Both the position numbers and the translations under genes were made by a program. A stretch of DNA of 64,000 nucleotides from Pseudeuparius sepicola (Eukaryota > Arthropoda > Insecta > Coleoptera > Anthribidae): assembly GCA_963920635.1 (NCBI GenBank), contig OY987298.1, forward strand, positions 127,729,735-127,793,734, written 5' to 3'. The notes beneath the pieces were generated by a model. It saw only the letters and a program-made list of their open reading frames with translations. It was not told where the DNA came from and searched no databases. Positions 12,289-22,124 of the stretch are shown in pieces (within the stretch, counting starts at the first letter, position 1; each line of letters starts with the position of its first letter).

Positions 12289-13424
12289 GAGCCGGCCGCA
12301 TGATTTCAACTCTCATAAGATTATAGAATAAGATGTTATGTAAAATGTAGATAGAATATTTCTTTACTTGAAGCGAGTAGGTTGCCTCAATTAATATGGG
12401 CCCAATCATTGTTTATTTAAAGAAGTTGCGGTTAATTTTCAGGCAAATATACTCTTATATGATTATAGAACAAAATAGGAAAGAAGGCCCATGGAGCAAC
12501 AATAAAAAAGGGTCCCTTGGTCCTTTAGAAATCGGATAGGCGTATTTTCGGGGCTCCGAAAATCCTGCGCTGTTAAATACGGCGCGAAAGACGGGGGCAA
12601 CCTCGGGGACGCGAGTTGTGTGCGAAGTCCGGGTATACAGCCAGTGCCATATACCGTTTGACGTTCAGGAAAAAAAAATTCAAACGCGTTTTTGGGAGAT
12701 CTGACCGTACGGCGAGATGGCCGGAGAACGGGTCAACATATTTAACGAAACTTTTTCGTGTAAATTATTTCCTGTTCTCGAGTTATTAAGGATTTTCGGC
12801 GAAAAAAACGACCAACGCAGGTGGGACGCATCTTTTTTTTTACGTGATTGGTCGGCATTTCCCGTCACCTAAAAGCCAAAGTCCGAAATCTGTGAGAAAT
12901 TGCTCTTTTTCGCCGCTACAGCTTCCCTCAAGTCTTCAGGTGAGGTGCAGAAGCTTCCGGTCTCCTGGAAAAATCAAAAATTGAGAAAAAACACGCAATT
13001 TCTAAGAGCGGTTCCTCAGGATTTAACGTCAATTTTGCTAATTCTACAGCCGTCCCGTTTCTAGAAACTTGAAAATCGGGAGTCGGGAAATTCGGTTAAA
13101 TATCGGATTTTCGAGGTTTCTTTCGGTACTGGAGAAAAGTACGGAACCCAATTAAGAAATTTACCACCTCCTTCGATTTTTAGAATGGCACTTTTCGAAT
13201 TTATCAAAAGACTTTTGCGAAAAAATAGTAGGTAAATATGTTCGTGGGACGGGTTGCATCTATTAAAAAAATTTGAAATTAACCACATCTTCTTTAAATA
13301 ACAATGATCTGGCCCATATTATCTGAGGCAACCTACTCGCTTCAAGTAAAGAAATATGCTCTCTACATTTTACAGAACATATATTCTATAATCTTCTGAG
13401 AGTTGAAATCATGCGGCCGGCTCT
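12289..13424. mobile_element. Inverted-repeat DNA element with GAGCCGGCCGC ends
   Basis: The first ~115 bp (AGAGCCGGCCGCATGATTTC...) return inverted at about 13310-13424, including a conserved 'cttgaagcgagtaggttgcctca' segment on the inner side. The ~900 bp core between the arms is unique and shows no transposase. No clear target-site duplication is visible. A non-autonomous DNA transposon is the simplest reading. Confidence 0.7.
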
Positions 13425-15199
13425 TGGATTAATATGATCGAGTTTGTTGTTCGAGGCGTTGTCGAACTATTTGGACTGCATGTTTTTCTACCTTCGAGGA
13501 ATAATGCACTCAGGATTCAAGCCTAAATTTGGAAATGACAAATAAAATGAAATTACAAGTAATGTTTGTTCCAGACTTTTTTACAACACAAGGGTGTTCG
13601 AAATTAACTTATTCATGTTTCTCAACCTGTACCTCGAAAACGAAATGTTGGAATTTAAATTGAGTATGAAAATATTGCTCCTAACTCGGCTCCTAAAACT
13701 TTAACTATATCATTTTGCCATCCCGGACAAATGAGACATAGTTGACATTTCCGCTCCAGGGCAAAATAATGTACCTTGATTCAGAATAGGCTCAAAGTGA
13801 TTATGAACGTTTTAGGGGCTCTAGTTTCAACATTTTTCTCATGCTCGATTAACCACAAAGGTTTCATTTCTGAGGTACAGGATGTAAAAGCATGAGACAA
13901 TTTACGTTTGAACACCTTGTATTGTAAAAACGACTGCGGCAAACATATAACAAAGGTAGTATATATATATCGTTGGTATCAGGATGAAGCTTAGATTCCG
14001 AAAATTGAATAATATATAGGGCGTTCCATTTAAGAAACATAAGTTTGGTGTTTGTACAGCTTTTACGGAACATCATGTATCAATACATTCAACAAGACCG
14101 TAGAAAAGCCTACTAAAAAGCCTAAACTTTTGTCTCTACGTTAATTTCTTAAATTCGAAAAATAAAGAATTATTTAAGATTCTCGCATTTATCTATAAAA
14201 AAAATTAAAATAACACTCCTACTACATGAATGTATATAACCTAAATGTATATAAATGTATATAACCTAAATATTCAATACTCCCACACTATGTGAGTGGA
14301 CAAAATTACCTAGCTGTGATAATTGGTAGTGGTTGTTATAGAACAGCAACACTGTCTCCCGACTACAGAATTGATTCATTGTTAATTTATTTGCCAACCG
14401 ACAAAAAAGGGGTGCCAGCAGAAATGTAGCTACTTCTTTCAAAATTGTTTGTCTGGATGTCTAGACAGAAACAATACAAAAGTAGATCGGTTTTCGATTT
14501 GACTTTTTTAAACTTCCGAAAGTTCAGATTACCCAATACGCCCTAATACGTCCCTGTTTTTTCTGGCATTCCAGACAATCTAGGGAGTTTAGCAAATATG
14601 TCAAACGAATTGTCAACGTCCTCGCTACTCGGCGAAACGACTATTATCGTTATTTGCTCTACATTCTTAAATACAAAATCGCCTGGGCTGTTATTTTTAT
14701 CCAATAGTAATAATAAGCGCCCCGGTATAATCGAGTACGAGACTTCCATTTTGAGCGAGGAGGGGCCACTGTTAGGGAGAAGGGATTTATTGCAGTTCCT
14801 GACTGCGAGAGATGGCTTTCGAAGACTATAAAGTTGGAATATTTTGTCATAGTTGACTCTGAGCCTGCTAATCTACGTTCAGTCATCTGTGATTGCATAT
14901 GCTTATTGTGCAGTGAATGAGGTTTCCACCAGCGGGCGAGAGTTTACAATTCCCATTTATCGCTTTTAAAAACTTTATGGCGGAGCATACGATATGTAGC
15001 CGGCGATTGTGACAAAAGTAGCCATTCGTGCTATTCTCGTTCCAGACAGCAATCAAATCGAGACTAGCAAGCCGCCCACATTACATTGAAATGACATTGT
15101 AACAGAACGTCAGATTGCAGCCGCGTCGTCAGCGATGCAAATTGAACGAATCCTTTCATAGAACCGTTCACCGACCGTAAACCCGTGGATAGATTAAGA
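13425..15199. other. Intergenic sequence flanking the Polinton
   Basis: AT-rich DNA with a small tandem of 'gaatgtatataaccta' at about 14226-14270. Overlapping open frames exist on both strands at 14543-14898, but none has a domain I recognise, and two opposed frames of equal length argue for chance or a decayed exon. No gene is called. Confidence 0.4.
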
Positions 15200-15205
15200 A
15201 CAGTC
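15200..15205. other. Polinton target-site duplication, left copy
   Basis: ACAGTC immediately before the AG-starting terminal repeat; the same six bases follow the other end at 33559-33564. Six-base duplications are the hallmark of Polinton integration. Confidence 0.95.
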
Positions 15206-15295
15206 AGTAGTGAGTCAAAGCGGGTCCCAGTCCAAAATGGCCGCCAAGGTCGTCGTTGTTGCGAAGTCGCGATGGGGTGTTCAAGCTCAAGGGGC

Positions 15296-15480
15296 ATGGC
15301 AAGAATAGCTTCAAGGTTAATTTCCGAGAACCGCTTCAAGGTTAATTTCTGGGAATTGATGTACAAGGTCAAGGGGCGTGGCTAGAATAGCTTCAAGGTT
15401 AATTTCCGAGAATCGCTTCAAGGTTAATTTCTGGTAATTGAAGGGGGGCGTGTTTAGAATAGCTTCAAGGTTTCCGAGAA
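15296..15480 (+). repeat. Direct sub-repeats inside the left terminal repeat
   Basis: The motif AGCTTCAAGGTTAATTTC recurs about every 35-40 bp, in a larger unit of about 70-84 bp that also contains CAAGGGGCGTGGCTAGAAT. Three larger units are seen, the last one shortened. The same array is present inverted at about 33284-33468. Arrays at Polinton ends could bind the terminal protein, polymerase or integrase; this is inference. Confidence 0.8.
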
Positions 15481-15619
15481 TCTCAAGGTTGAATCGCGGA
15501 GGCTTAGAGGTCAAAGTGTGTGGCTTCTGGGAATTTGGGTGGGAAGGCATTTCCATTAGCCCCACCCCTCTAGCTTTGATAAAAGACAGAGTTTGCTGTT
15601 TGGAGTTCACTAGCCGAAG

Positions 15620-15940
15620 ATGGCTTGCAGCAAAATGGATTTGGAAACCATCAACAAAGTTGGTTGCTTGTCTCAGAAACCGACGGTAAAGTTAGTGGAA
15701 TTGGATGAAGGCGTGCCGATGAAAATTCTCTCGGGCAAGGTGGTGCAAACGACGTTCGGGGAGACCATTTTGCTGGAGTTGGAGGAGAGTGTCGTTTTCC
15801 TGCCGAACAGAGTGACACAGGCGTTCAAACCGTGCCTCGAACATTTTTCCAGTGAAAAATACGCGTTGGTTTACAAAGGACAACTGGATATGGGAAAAAA
15901 CAAGGCCAATCAGTTTGAAATATGGTCATTGGGGGAATAG
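15620..15940 (+). CDS. Polinton terminal-repeat gene, left copy (106 aa, OB-fold-like?)
   Basis: Lies wholly inside the left terminal repeat, with an identical 106-residue copy at 32824-33144 in the right one. Two in-frame ATGs (residues 1 and 7) are possible starts. The protein is compact and strand-rich: a KILSGKVVQTTFGETILLEL stretch, then VVFLPNRVTQ, then a C-terminal KYALVYKG motif. The 103-residue protein at 26711-27022 has the same layout, including an LPQRFT motif, so the two look like paralogues. The pattern suggests a small nucleic-acid-binding OB-type fold, but that is a guess from strand pattern, not from a known catalytic motif. Its placement gives two gene copies per element and makes the terminal repeats transcribed. 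Confidence 0.75.
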   Translation: MACSKMDLETINKVGCLSQKPTVKLVELDEGVPMKILSGKVVQTTFGETILLELEESVVFLPNRVTQAFKPCLEHFSSEKYALVYKGQLDMGKNKANQFEIWSLGE

Positions 15941-16098
15941 AAAATTAACATGGAATTCTTCAAATAGTAATTTGTGTTATAATCTTGTATTAGTCATAAA
16001 ACGTACTTAATAAAGGAATATAAAAGCATCATGGCTGTGTTTGAAAATATCTCATTATTTTTAATAAAGGTTTAAACATCAGCCAGTCTTTTATTATG

Positions 16099-17300
16099 CG
16101 AGTAACATAGCATTGAAACGAATCATATAAATTTCAATCTTTATTTGCTATGAATTAAATAAATGAAACTGTAGCGTATACATATCCCAGCACTTAACGA
16201 TGTTTACTCCATCGCCCGACCGTAACAAACGGAAGCTGTGGCGCTTGCATCTTACACAGTCGGGAGCTACGCTGGGCGAGGCTCCTGCTAAGCGCCGCAG
16301 TGTCTGGCTACGGGCGGCGGCGGCCTGCCAGCGGCGGTGATCGGGCAACCCGGGAGCGGCGTCGAACAACCAGCGTGGCGGCGGCGCGGCGTCGGACAGC
16401 CAGCGCGGGCGTGGCAGCTCAGCGGCGGCGGCGTCGGCTTTCGGAAAAGGTCCAAGCGTAGCGCAATGCTTGGAAAAGGGGCTTGCAAATCGGCGGTCGG
16501 GGCCTGGGTCCAAGCCCCCTGCCAAATGCCGCGGCAGCAAAACCCCCTGCCATTTTGACAAGGGGCCGAATCCCCCCCATACCCAAAGGAATTACGAGGT
16601 CCGACGTAAGCGGTTCTACCTCTGGGTAGGGGGGGACCCTATCCTTACGTCGTAATTCAATACCTCAAACTTTCTGTGCCACCTCAATTTACCGAAAACT
16701 AATGGTACTTGTACGGTCAGTATATACAAACGCATATTTGTTTTCGACGGGTGGGTACAGGCAGATCCAAGAAACACCAAGTACCTTAAAGTAAACTTAT
16801 GCTAAAGTAACATTAACCTAAAGTAAACTTAAACTAATTAAACCTAATGGTGTTTACAAACTCTCGTCACTGCCCCACACAGTTCAAGGCATTGCAGCGA
16901 GGAACGCGCAGTGACAATGTTAAAAAACATCTGATCCCGAACTTTTTTTTAAAAAAAGTCCTCGGTCACCTTTCCCAGCCACTGCCATAGCTGAGTTTCA
17001 AATCTGGGAATACGAACTACCTTCACGTCGCATTTCTACCAGACCACCTCGCCAGAAATAAACAAAATTTAGTCAAATATCTGATACAAGCGAGGTCCAT
17101 TAAAAATTAGAATTCACATGTCTAATATCCCGATGCGGTCAACATAATTTGAACTCTAGTTCGTTAAGAGAACCTCTTCGCTATTTATGTGAGAATCTAT
17201 GTACCCCGCCGCAGTCGCCATAATTTGAATTTGGTAGATATAAATGGATATCTCCTTTAAGGAACAAAATCAGACAAGTAGGTTAAAAGCAGTTTTATTT
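16099..17300. other. Polinton internal non-coding stretch with GC-rich island
   Basis: No supported gene. At about 16250-16560 the base composition jumps to GC-rich (runs of CGGCGGCG and similar) in an otherwise AT-rich element. The open frames there on both strands are composition artefacts, low in complexity. Directly after it, 16574-16645 forms a near-perfect hairpin (CCCCCCATACCCAAAGG pairing with CCTCTGGGTAGGGGGG), with GAATTACGA/TCGTAATTC arms at its edges. It looks like a small insertion into the Polinton. Confidence 0.6.
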
Positions 17301-18131
17301 TTAAAAAGTATTAACTACAAATGTATATAATAACGAAATTGTCATTTTATAATCGTCCACTTTGGTAGATGGCCAATGACCAGAGTCTGGTCCACACTCC
17401 CATCCTAGAATGGCTTCTGAATTCTCTTCATATTTTTTTATATTCTTTTGTAGCCATTTCAAAATATGCATATGACGCTCATTATGTATAGGTTCAAATT
17501 TATAGGTTAATTTCATATCATTTAGTGCCTTTGTAAAATCCCTCAAATTTTCATATCTTGCAAGATAAGCGGCGGCACATATAAAATCATCAATACATAT
17601 TAATAAATCTCTATAATTTGTTAAGTTTTTGGTAGGATACGACTGTTCTAAAAGGTATTCTTCACTTAATATGTTAAGAATATACATCTTATATTGGAGC
17701 CCAGAGTCCAAACCATGTTTCTTCAGAAGTCCATCAAGCGTAAAATAATTTATTTGTTCAATGTTTTCTGCGTCACATATATTAATGATTTGTATCACGT
17801 AATTATCAATATGCTGTTTTTTTTCCAACATTAAACGATAGGTACAAATTTCATGGAGTTCTTGCTTGGCAACTTTTTCAAACCACTCGTTTGGGATAAT
17901 AAAATCTTGTTTTTGTAGTATATAAGTCAATAAATCACCATGGCAATGCTGAAATAACACTCTGTGTGAGGCAAGATACGCCTTAAAGTCGATATTTACA
18001 AAGGCACTCATATTTACGAATATGTCGATGTGGTTCAGTGTTTGCTCTGCTATGTTCATAAACCATCCGCTCTTTATATACCAAGGCGCAACCGCTAGAA
18101 AATTTAATTTTGCAACGAAGCAAAAATTCAT
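17301..18131 (-). CDS. Polinton hypothetical protein (276 aa)
   Basis: A single open frame starting with ATG at 18131. I do not recognise the family. It is hydrophilic and Leu/Ile/Tyr/Asn-rich, probably mostly helical, with a conserved-looking ending ILGWECGPDSGHWPSTKVDD near residues 242-261. There is no signal peptide, no clear membrane segment, no zinc-binding cluster. It sits alone on the minus strand between the left terminal repeat and the divergent packaging ATPase at 18717, so the ~580-bp gap between them probably holds both promoters. Later in-frame ATGs (about residues 25 and 41) could be the true start. Confidence 0.7.
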   Translation of the reverse strand: MNFCFVAKLNFLAVAPWYIKSGWFMNIAEQTLNHIDIFVNMSAFVNIDFKAYLASHRVLFQHCHGDLLTYILQKQDFIIPNEWFEKVAKQELHEICTYRLMLEKKQHIDNYVIQIINICDAENIEQINYFTLDGLLKKHGLDSGLQYKMYILNILSEEYLLEQSYPTKNLTNYRDLLICIDDFICAAAYLARYENLRDFTKALNDMKLTYKFEPIHNERHMHILKWLQKNIKKYEENSEAILGWECGPDSGHWPSTKVDDYKMTISLLYTFVVNTF

Positions 18132-18670
18132 GTCCTTGAAACCTACAATCTAGAAAAAAATGTTTCTAATGAAATATATTCCGAGAAGGAAGCTAAATGC
18201 TTTTATCAAATAAAAACAACAGGGTGTCATTGAAAAAACCAACTTAATTGTCATATGACCTTGAAAACGTCATCTGTAAATTTTCTTTTATAAACATTTG
18301 ATTAGCCCCTTTGATATGCTACGACTTTTATTTGAAACATTTTTTTGTAGATTCCTTAGTTTATAAGATATTCAACTTTCAAGCGCATTACGTAATTATG
18401 AGACCAGTTGACTATCACCCAACTCGACCCGACTTTAAAATTGCTTGTGATGCGGGCGAAGGCGAAAGCCGACGCGGTGAGATTATAATCCCGGGTGAAG
18501 CCGGGCAATTGTCGATTCTTAGATTCAAGTAGCGCTCGGTATTTTTTTCTTTTATTATGTTCAGGAGAGGTCACTGTGTTGTAGATTATCACACGTTAGG
18601 AAAAGGATCACACTAAAAAGGCCGACAATTTTTAAATGATTTTGAATTTTTTTACAAGATAACTTTGAAA

Positions 18671-18680
18671 GTATAAATAG
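18671..18680 (+). promoter_or_regulatory. Candidate TATA box of the packaging ATPase
   Basis: GTATAAATAG starts 46 nt upstream of the ATG at 18717 and is the only TATA-like motif close to that start. Confidence 0.45.
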
Positions 18681-18716
18681 ACATCAAATGTCTTATTAAT
18701 TTTAAAAGAGTCCAAA

Positions 18717-19406
18717 ATGCAAATAAGGCAACAACAAAGCTCTCTCCCTATTGAAAACTTAGACGTTGCAGATACAGGGATCAGACAGGCATCTAAGCAT
18801 GGTAAACTGTTTCCAGAGTCCGTTAGAGCTGCGTTCATAGGACCTAGCAACTGTGGTAAAACAAATGCCCTTTTAAGTATAATATTTAACAAAAATGGTC
18901 TGAAGTTTGAGAATATCTACGTTTATAGTAAAAGCTTATATCAGCCAAAATATCAGTTACTACAAGATGTCTTAAAAAAAGTTCCTAAAATCGGATATTT
19001 TCCATTTAAAGCTAATGATGATGTCATTCCACCATCCGAGGCCTTGGAAAATTCAGTTTTTATTTTCGATGATGTGAGTTGTGATCGGCAAGATAAGATA
19101 CGTGAGTTTTATTCGATGGGACGGCACAAAGGCGTTGATGTCATATATCTTTGTCAGACTTACTCGAAAATACCTAAACAGCTGGTCCGCGATAACTGTA
19201 ATGTTATTGTACTATTTCGACAGGATGATATGAACTTACGTCATGTTTTTGATGAGCATGTGTCTCCGGATTTAACTTATGATCAATTTAAAGTTATGTG
19301 TAGCGAGTGCTGGAATAATGCTTACGGTACTTTAGTAATTGTAAAAGATTTTGAGTTAAAAAATGGGCGTTACAGAAATGGATTTGATAAGTATATAAAG
19401 CTGTAA
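18717..19406 (+). CDS. Polinton genome-packaging ATPase (FtsK/HerA-type, 229 aa)
   Basis: An ATPase that pumps element DNA into the capsid. The Walker A motif GPSNCGKT is at residues 42-49 and the Walker B FIFDDV at 115-120. A sensor-like stretch with VIYLCQTYSKIPKQ follows around 140. Length and motif order fit the A32/FtsK-like packaging ATPases of Polintons and related large DNA viruses. ATG at 18717 follows a TATA-like box. It begins a plus-strand block with the next gene only 27 nt away, implying co-expression. The gene looks intact. Confidence 0.93.
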   Translation: MQIRQQQSSLPIENLDVADTGIRQASKHGKLFPESVRAAFIGPSNCGKTNALLSIIFNKNGLKFENIYVYSKSLYQPKYQLLQDVLKKVPKIGYFPFKANDDVIPPSEALENSVFIFDDVSCDRQDKIREFYSMGRHKGVDVIYLCQTYSKIPKQLVRDNCNVIVLFRQDDMNLRHVFDEHVSPDLTYDQFKVMCSECWNNAYGTLVIVKDFELKNGRYRNGFDKYIKL

Positions 19407-19433
19407 CTCAGCTGGATTAACTAATTTTGAATC

Positions 19434-20285
19434 ATGCCATCAACAACGCAAGATCAATTATTTAAAATGCAGCGTGCAAAGAAAGTCAGTGAACTCGCTC
19501 GCGCTGTTAGAAAAAAGTATGTGGCACTCAAATTAGGTAAAATTGAAGAAGACGAATCGATTAAAAAAATTTTCACACCAGTTACGCAATCTCTGAGCAA
19601 AATCAAACTACCTAACTTCACAAAAAAATATAAAAAAGAAGAACCGGAAAGCCCACAGTTAAAAAAGGAGGCTGATTTTTTCGATTCCGATGTACAAAAT
19701 AGTGAACCTGAAGATGTTTCCTATCCTAATATAGCAAAACAATATATACAAGACTACCATGATAATTCAAAGAAAATTGATAAAGTATATGGTCCTGTTT
19801 ATGACGCATCTCAATCAAAATTTTTGCTAGCCGGTAAAAATATTGATTTTGATAGTAGTGGAGATATAATTGTTAAGGGAAAGAATTTTGAGGGAACATC
19901 AGGACTATACGATTTGATTTTTTATACTGATCCAAAATACACAGACGAAGACTTTGCAAAATATATCGATATTTTAAAATTAACTGGGGCACATCTTGAT
20001 ACCAGAGGCAAATTAAAAAGCTCAAAACTATCAAAATATTTTAAAATTATTAGGCCTATTTTCAAACCAGAAAAATCTCCAGCTAAACCAAAAACACGTT
20101 CGGGTACTGGTATGCATTTAATTTACAATAAAAAACCAATCGAGTATATTTATTGGGATGATGTGAATGAATTAGTGGATAGATTAATGCTTCTTATTGC
20201 TTCTAAAAATGCTGGAAACACCTCTCACGATAATGAAATAACTGCTATAGAGACAGAATTAAAAGAGGCTCACATCATTTCTTAA
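19434..20285 (+). CDS. Polinton conserved hypothetical protein (283 aa)
   Basis: The C-terminal half has a pattern I know from many arthropod and cnidarian Polinton-derived proteins, usually annotated only as a domain of unknown function (I believe DUF8207). It shows a GTSGLYDLIFYTDP motif near residue 155, a GTGMHLIYN segment, and a YWDDVNELVDRLMLLIASKN stretch near residue 240, then a Glu-rich helix. The N-terminal ~100 residues are Lys/Glu-rich and probably disordered. It follows the ATPase directly on the same strand. A TATA-like TATATAAAG lies just upstream at about 19393. Role unknown; a virion or packaging accessory is plausible by context only. Confidence 0.85.
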   Translation: MPSTTQDQLFKMQRAKKVSELARAVRKKYVALKLGKIEEDESIKKIFTPVTQSLSKIKLPNFTKKYKKEEPESPQLKKEADFFDSDVQNSEPEDVSYPNIAKQYIQDYHDNSKKIDKVYGPVYDASQSKFLLAGKNIDFDSSGDIIVKGKNFEGTSGLYDLIFYTDPKYTDEDFAKYIDILKLTGAHLDTRGKLKSSKLSKYFKIIRPIFKPEKSPAKPKTRSGTGMHLIYNKKPIEYIYWDDVNELVDRLMLLIASKNAGNTSHDNEITAIETELKEAHIIS

Positions 20286-20326
20286 TATAAATACAAGCGC
20301 ATTACAAGGTTATCACCAGTCACAAC

Positions 20327-20527
20327 ATGAGTATTAATAAGTTTGGTCAGTATTCAAGAATTTATTCACGGCCAAGTGTTCACACAGGCGGTTTAACTTT
20401 TACTCCTGAAGGTCATATAGATGCGAGAAATTTAAAAATCAGCAATCTTAAGGCTCCGAAAGTATTAGGTGATGCAACTAACAAAAAATACGTTGATGAT
20501 TCACTTTCTGAAATAAAAAAACCTTAG
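20327..20527 (+). CDS. Fibre-like small protein, upstream frame (66 aa); -1 frame continues to 20631
   Basis: The sequence TFTPEGHIDARNLKISNLK ... DATNKKYVDDSL resembles the 'D-A-x-N-K-(x)-Y-V-D' repeat found in many viral and phage fibre or tail-tip proteins. The frame stops at 20525-20527, right after a run of seven A (A AAA AAA in codon register). In the -1 frame translation would continue, without a stop, for about 35 more residues of heptad-like, Glu/Leu/Ile-rich sequence to a TAG at 20629-20631. That extension looks like a trimerising coiled coil and overlaps the integrase start by 26 nt. Either a programmed -1 shift or a homopolymer indel explains it. Confidence 0.7.
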   Translation: MSINKFGQYSRIYSRPSVHTGGLTFTPEGHIDARNLKISNLKAPKVLGDATNKKYVDDSLSEIKKP

Positions 20528-20605
20528 AGTCACATATTGAAATTCAGGAAAAACAACTGCGTGAAATTTTGTATAGAATAAGGGTTTTGGAATATCAAAA
20601 ACATA

Positions 20606-21550
20606 ATGAAAGCAACGAAAACAAAGCATAGTAAAAAAAAGATTCAAATTGTGAATGAATTACACAGACGAGCATTGAAAAAATACCCTCGTCGTCGGAT
20701 CATTATTAAAGGATTGGATGACCTCTGGCAGGTTGACCTCGCCCAGTTAGATCAATATACAGCTCACAATAACAAATTTAAGTTTATTCTTGTAGTAATT
20801 GACTGTTTTTCCAAGTACGTTTGGTGTGAAGCCCTTAAATCTAAGACTGGTGAAGAAGTGACAAAGGCCTTTGATAAAATACTGAAAAATTCTCAACGGC
20901 ATCCACGAAACTTGCAAAGTGATCATGGAAAAGAATTCTACAACTCCCATTTTCAAAATCTCATGAAAAAGTTTAAAATTAATCATTATAGTACCTTTAG
21001 CATAACAAAAGCTGCAATAGTGGAGAGGGTTATACGTACGTTAAAGGAACGATTATTTAAATACTTTAGCCTAAATGGCACATATAAGTGGATTGATATA
21101 TTATCTACAATTGTTGATAAATACAATAACAGAAGACATAGAACTACTGGAATGAGGCCAAAAGATGTAAATAAAAGTAACGAGGCTGCTTTACTTAGAA
21201 CCTTCAGCTATCCTACAGTTTTTAAAATATCAAAGTTCAAAAAGGGCGATATGGTTCGCATCAGCAAAGCCAAGCATGTTTTTGAGAAGGGCTACACCCC
21301 TAATTGGAGCACGGAATTATTTAAAATTGTTAAAATTCAAAAAACCACACCCATAACTTATTTGCTTGAAGATGTGCAGGGGAATCCGATAAAGGACGGC
21401 TTTTACAGCGAGGAATTGCAAAAAGCAGCGAATCCAAATGTTTACCTTGTGGAGAAAGTTTTAAGAAGGAGGGGGGATAAAGTGCTGGTTCGCTGGTTGG
21501 GTTTCGATAAAACACATGACTCCTGGATAAGGGCCACAGATGTAGTTTGA
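20606..21550 (+). CDS. Polinton integrase with C-terminal chromodomain (314 aa)
   Basis: A retroviral-type (RVE) DDE recombinase that joins the element ends to the target. The catalytic triad is visible: Asp44 in WQVDL, Asp106 in LQSDHGKEF and Glu140 in IVERVIRTLKER. The C-terminal part has a basic, strand-rich domain (FKKGDMVRI) and then a chromodomain at about residues 275-312 (VYLVEKVL ... VLVRWLGFD ... DSWI), which may steer integration to modified histones. The 6-bp target duplication at the element ends fits this enzyme. The N-terminal zinc-binding domain of retroviral integrases is absent or reduced. The frame is open; ATG at 20606 overlaps the possible -1 extension of the preceding gene. 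Confidence 0.95.
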   Translation: MKATKTKHSKKKIQIVNELHRRALKKYPRRRIIIKGLDDLWQVDLAQLDQYTAHNNKFKFILVVIDCFSKYVWCEALKSKTGEEVTKAFDKILKNSQRHPRNLQSDHGKEFYNSHFQNLMKKFKINHYSTFSITKAAIVERVIRTLKERLFKYFSLNGTYKWIDILSTIVDKYNNRRHRTTGMRPKDVNKSNEAALLRTFSYPTVFKISKFKKGDMVRISKAKHVFEKGYTPNWSTELFKIVKIQKTTPITYLLEDVQGNPIKDGFYSEELQKAANPNVYLVEKVLRRRGDKVLVRWLGFDKTHDSWIRATDVV

Positions 21551-21554
21551 CACC

Positions 21555-22124
21555 ATGAGTGAATCGGGGTACAGCACTAGCAGCGAAAATAACGAGGTTA
21601 ATCGTGTTTTGAATAGTTATGATGAAGCGGTCCACAATGAAAAGCAGCTGTTGCTAAGTACACAATTTGTGCTCAAGCCGGAAAATCTGTATGTGATAAA
21701 CTGTGGACTCAGCCCTCTACGATTCTTCAAACCAGCAGTGCAAATTATAAACCTGCTCGATCCATCAAATCCTATATCCATGGACCGTTTTGAATGGTTC
21801 CAGTTAACAGTGGAATTCAACAAAATCCTTGAAAAATTGGGTGAAGATGTTGCAATACCACCAAAAGAATTCAGCTCCAATTTGAAATTGAGCGTATACC
21901 CAGGTGTCAACTATTTGATGATTGTGCTTTCTAAAGATGATATTCATTTTTATTTCACTGCTAACGATGTAATGCAATTGCTTACAATTGATTGTAAAAT
22001 AACCTCAAAAATTAATTTAATATTAAAATATAACTTATTGGATTTTTATTATAATATGTTAGATGAAGTGAATGATTTGTTATTAAAATACAACTATAAT
22101 ATATATGCTATAGATATCAGATAA
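21555..22124 (+). CDS. Polinton hypothetical protein (189 aa)
   Basis: ATG at 21555, only a few bases after the integrase stop, so probably co-transcribed. The N-terminus is Ser/Glu/Asn-rich (SESGYSTSSENNE). The middle is strand-rich with LSPLRFFKPAVQIIN and RFEWFQLTVEFNKIL, followed by VYPGVNYLMIVL. The C-terminal 40 residues are Leu/Asn/Tyr-rich and lower in complexity. I do not recognise the family. It may be a small DNA-binding or regulatory protein. No membrane segment or signal peptide. Confidence 0.7.
   Translation: MSESGYSTSSENNEVNRVLNSYDEAVHNEKQLLLSTQFVLKPENLYVINCGLSPLRFFKPAVQIINLLDPSNPISMDRFEWFQLTVEFNKILEKLGEDVAIPPKEFSSNLKLSVYPGVNYLMIVLSKDDIHFYFTANDVMQLLTIDCKITSKINLILKYNLLDFYYNMLDEVNDLLLKYNYNIYAIDIR

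Larger units (their letters stand above)
15206..16098 (+). repeat. Polinton left terminal inverted repeat
   Basis: 893 bp matching the reverse complement of 32662-33558. By eye I see about four substitutions and one 4-bp length difference (near 16003, where the right copy has an extra GTAG-type duplication). The inner boundary is after TTTTATTATG at 16098. The repeat carries its own gene (15620-15940) and a cluster of direct sub-repeats (15296-15480). Confidence 0.95.

Noticed and set aside
14543..14898. Possible host exon on either strand
   Set aside because: Opposed frames of similar length, no recognisable domain, no convincing paired splice sites.
15064..15610. Open frames across the Polinton left end (repeats of L-T-L-K-R-F-S-E-I-N-L-E-A-I-L)
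   Set aside because: They are translations of the direct sub-repeats in the terminal repeat, and one runs across the element boundary, so they are not genes.
16148..16655. Several overlapping open frames on both strands in the GC-rich island
   Set aside because: High GC removes stop codons in all frames; the products are Pro/Ala/Arg-rich, low in complexity, and the longest starts at a TTG.
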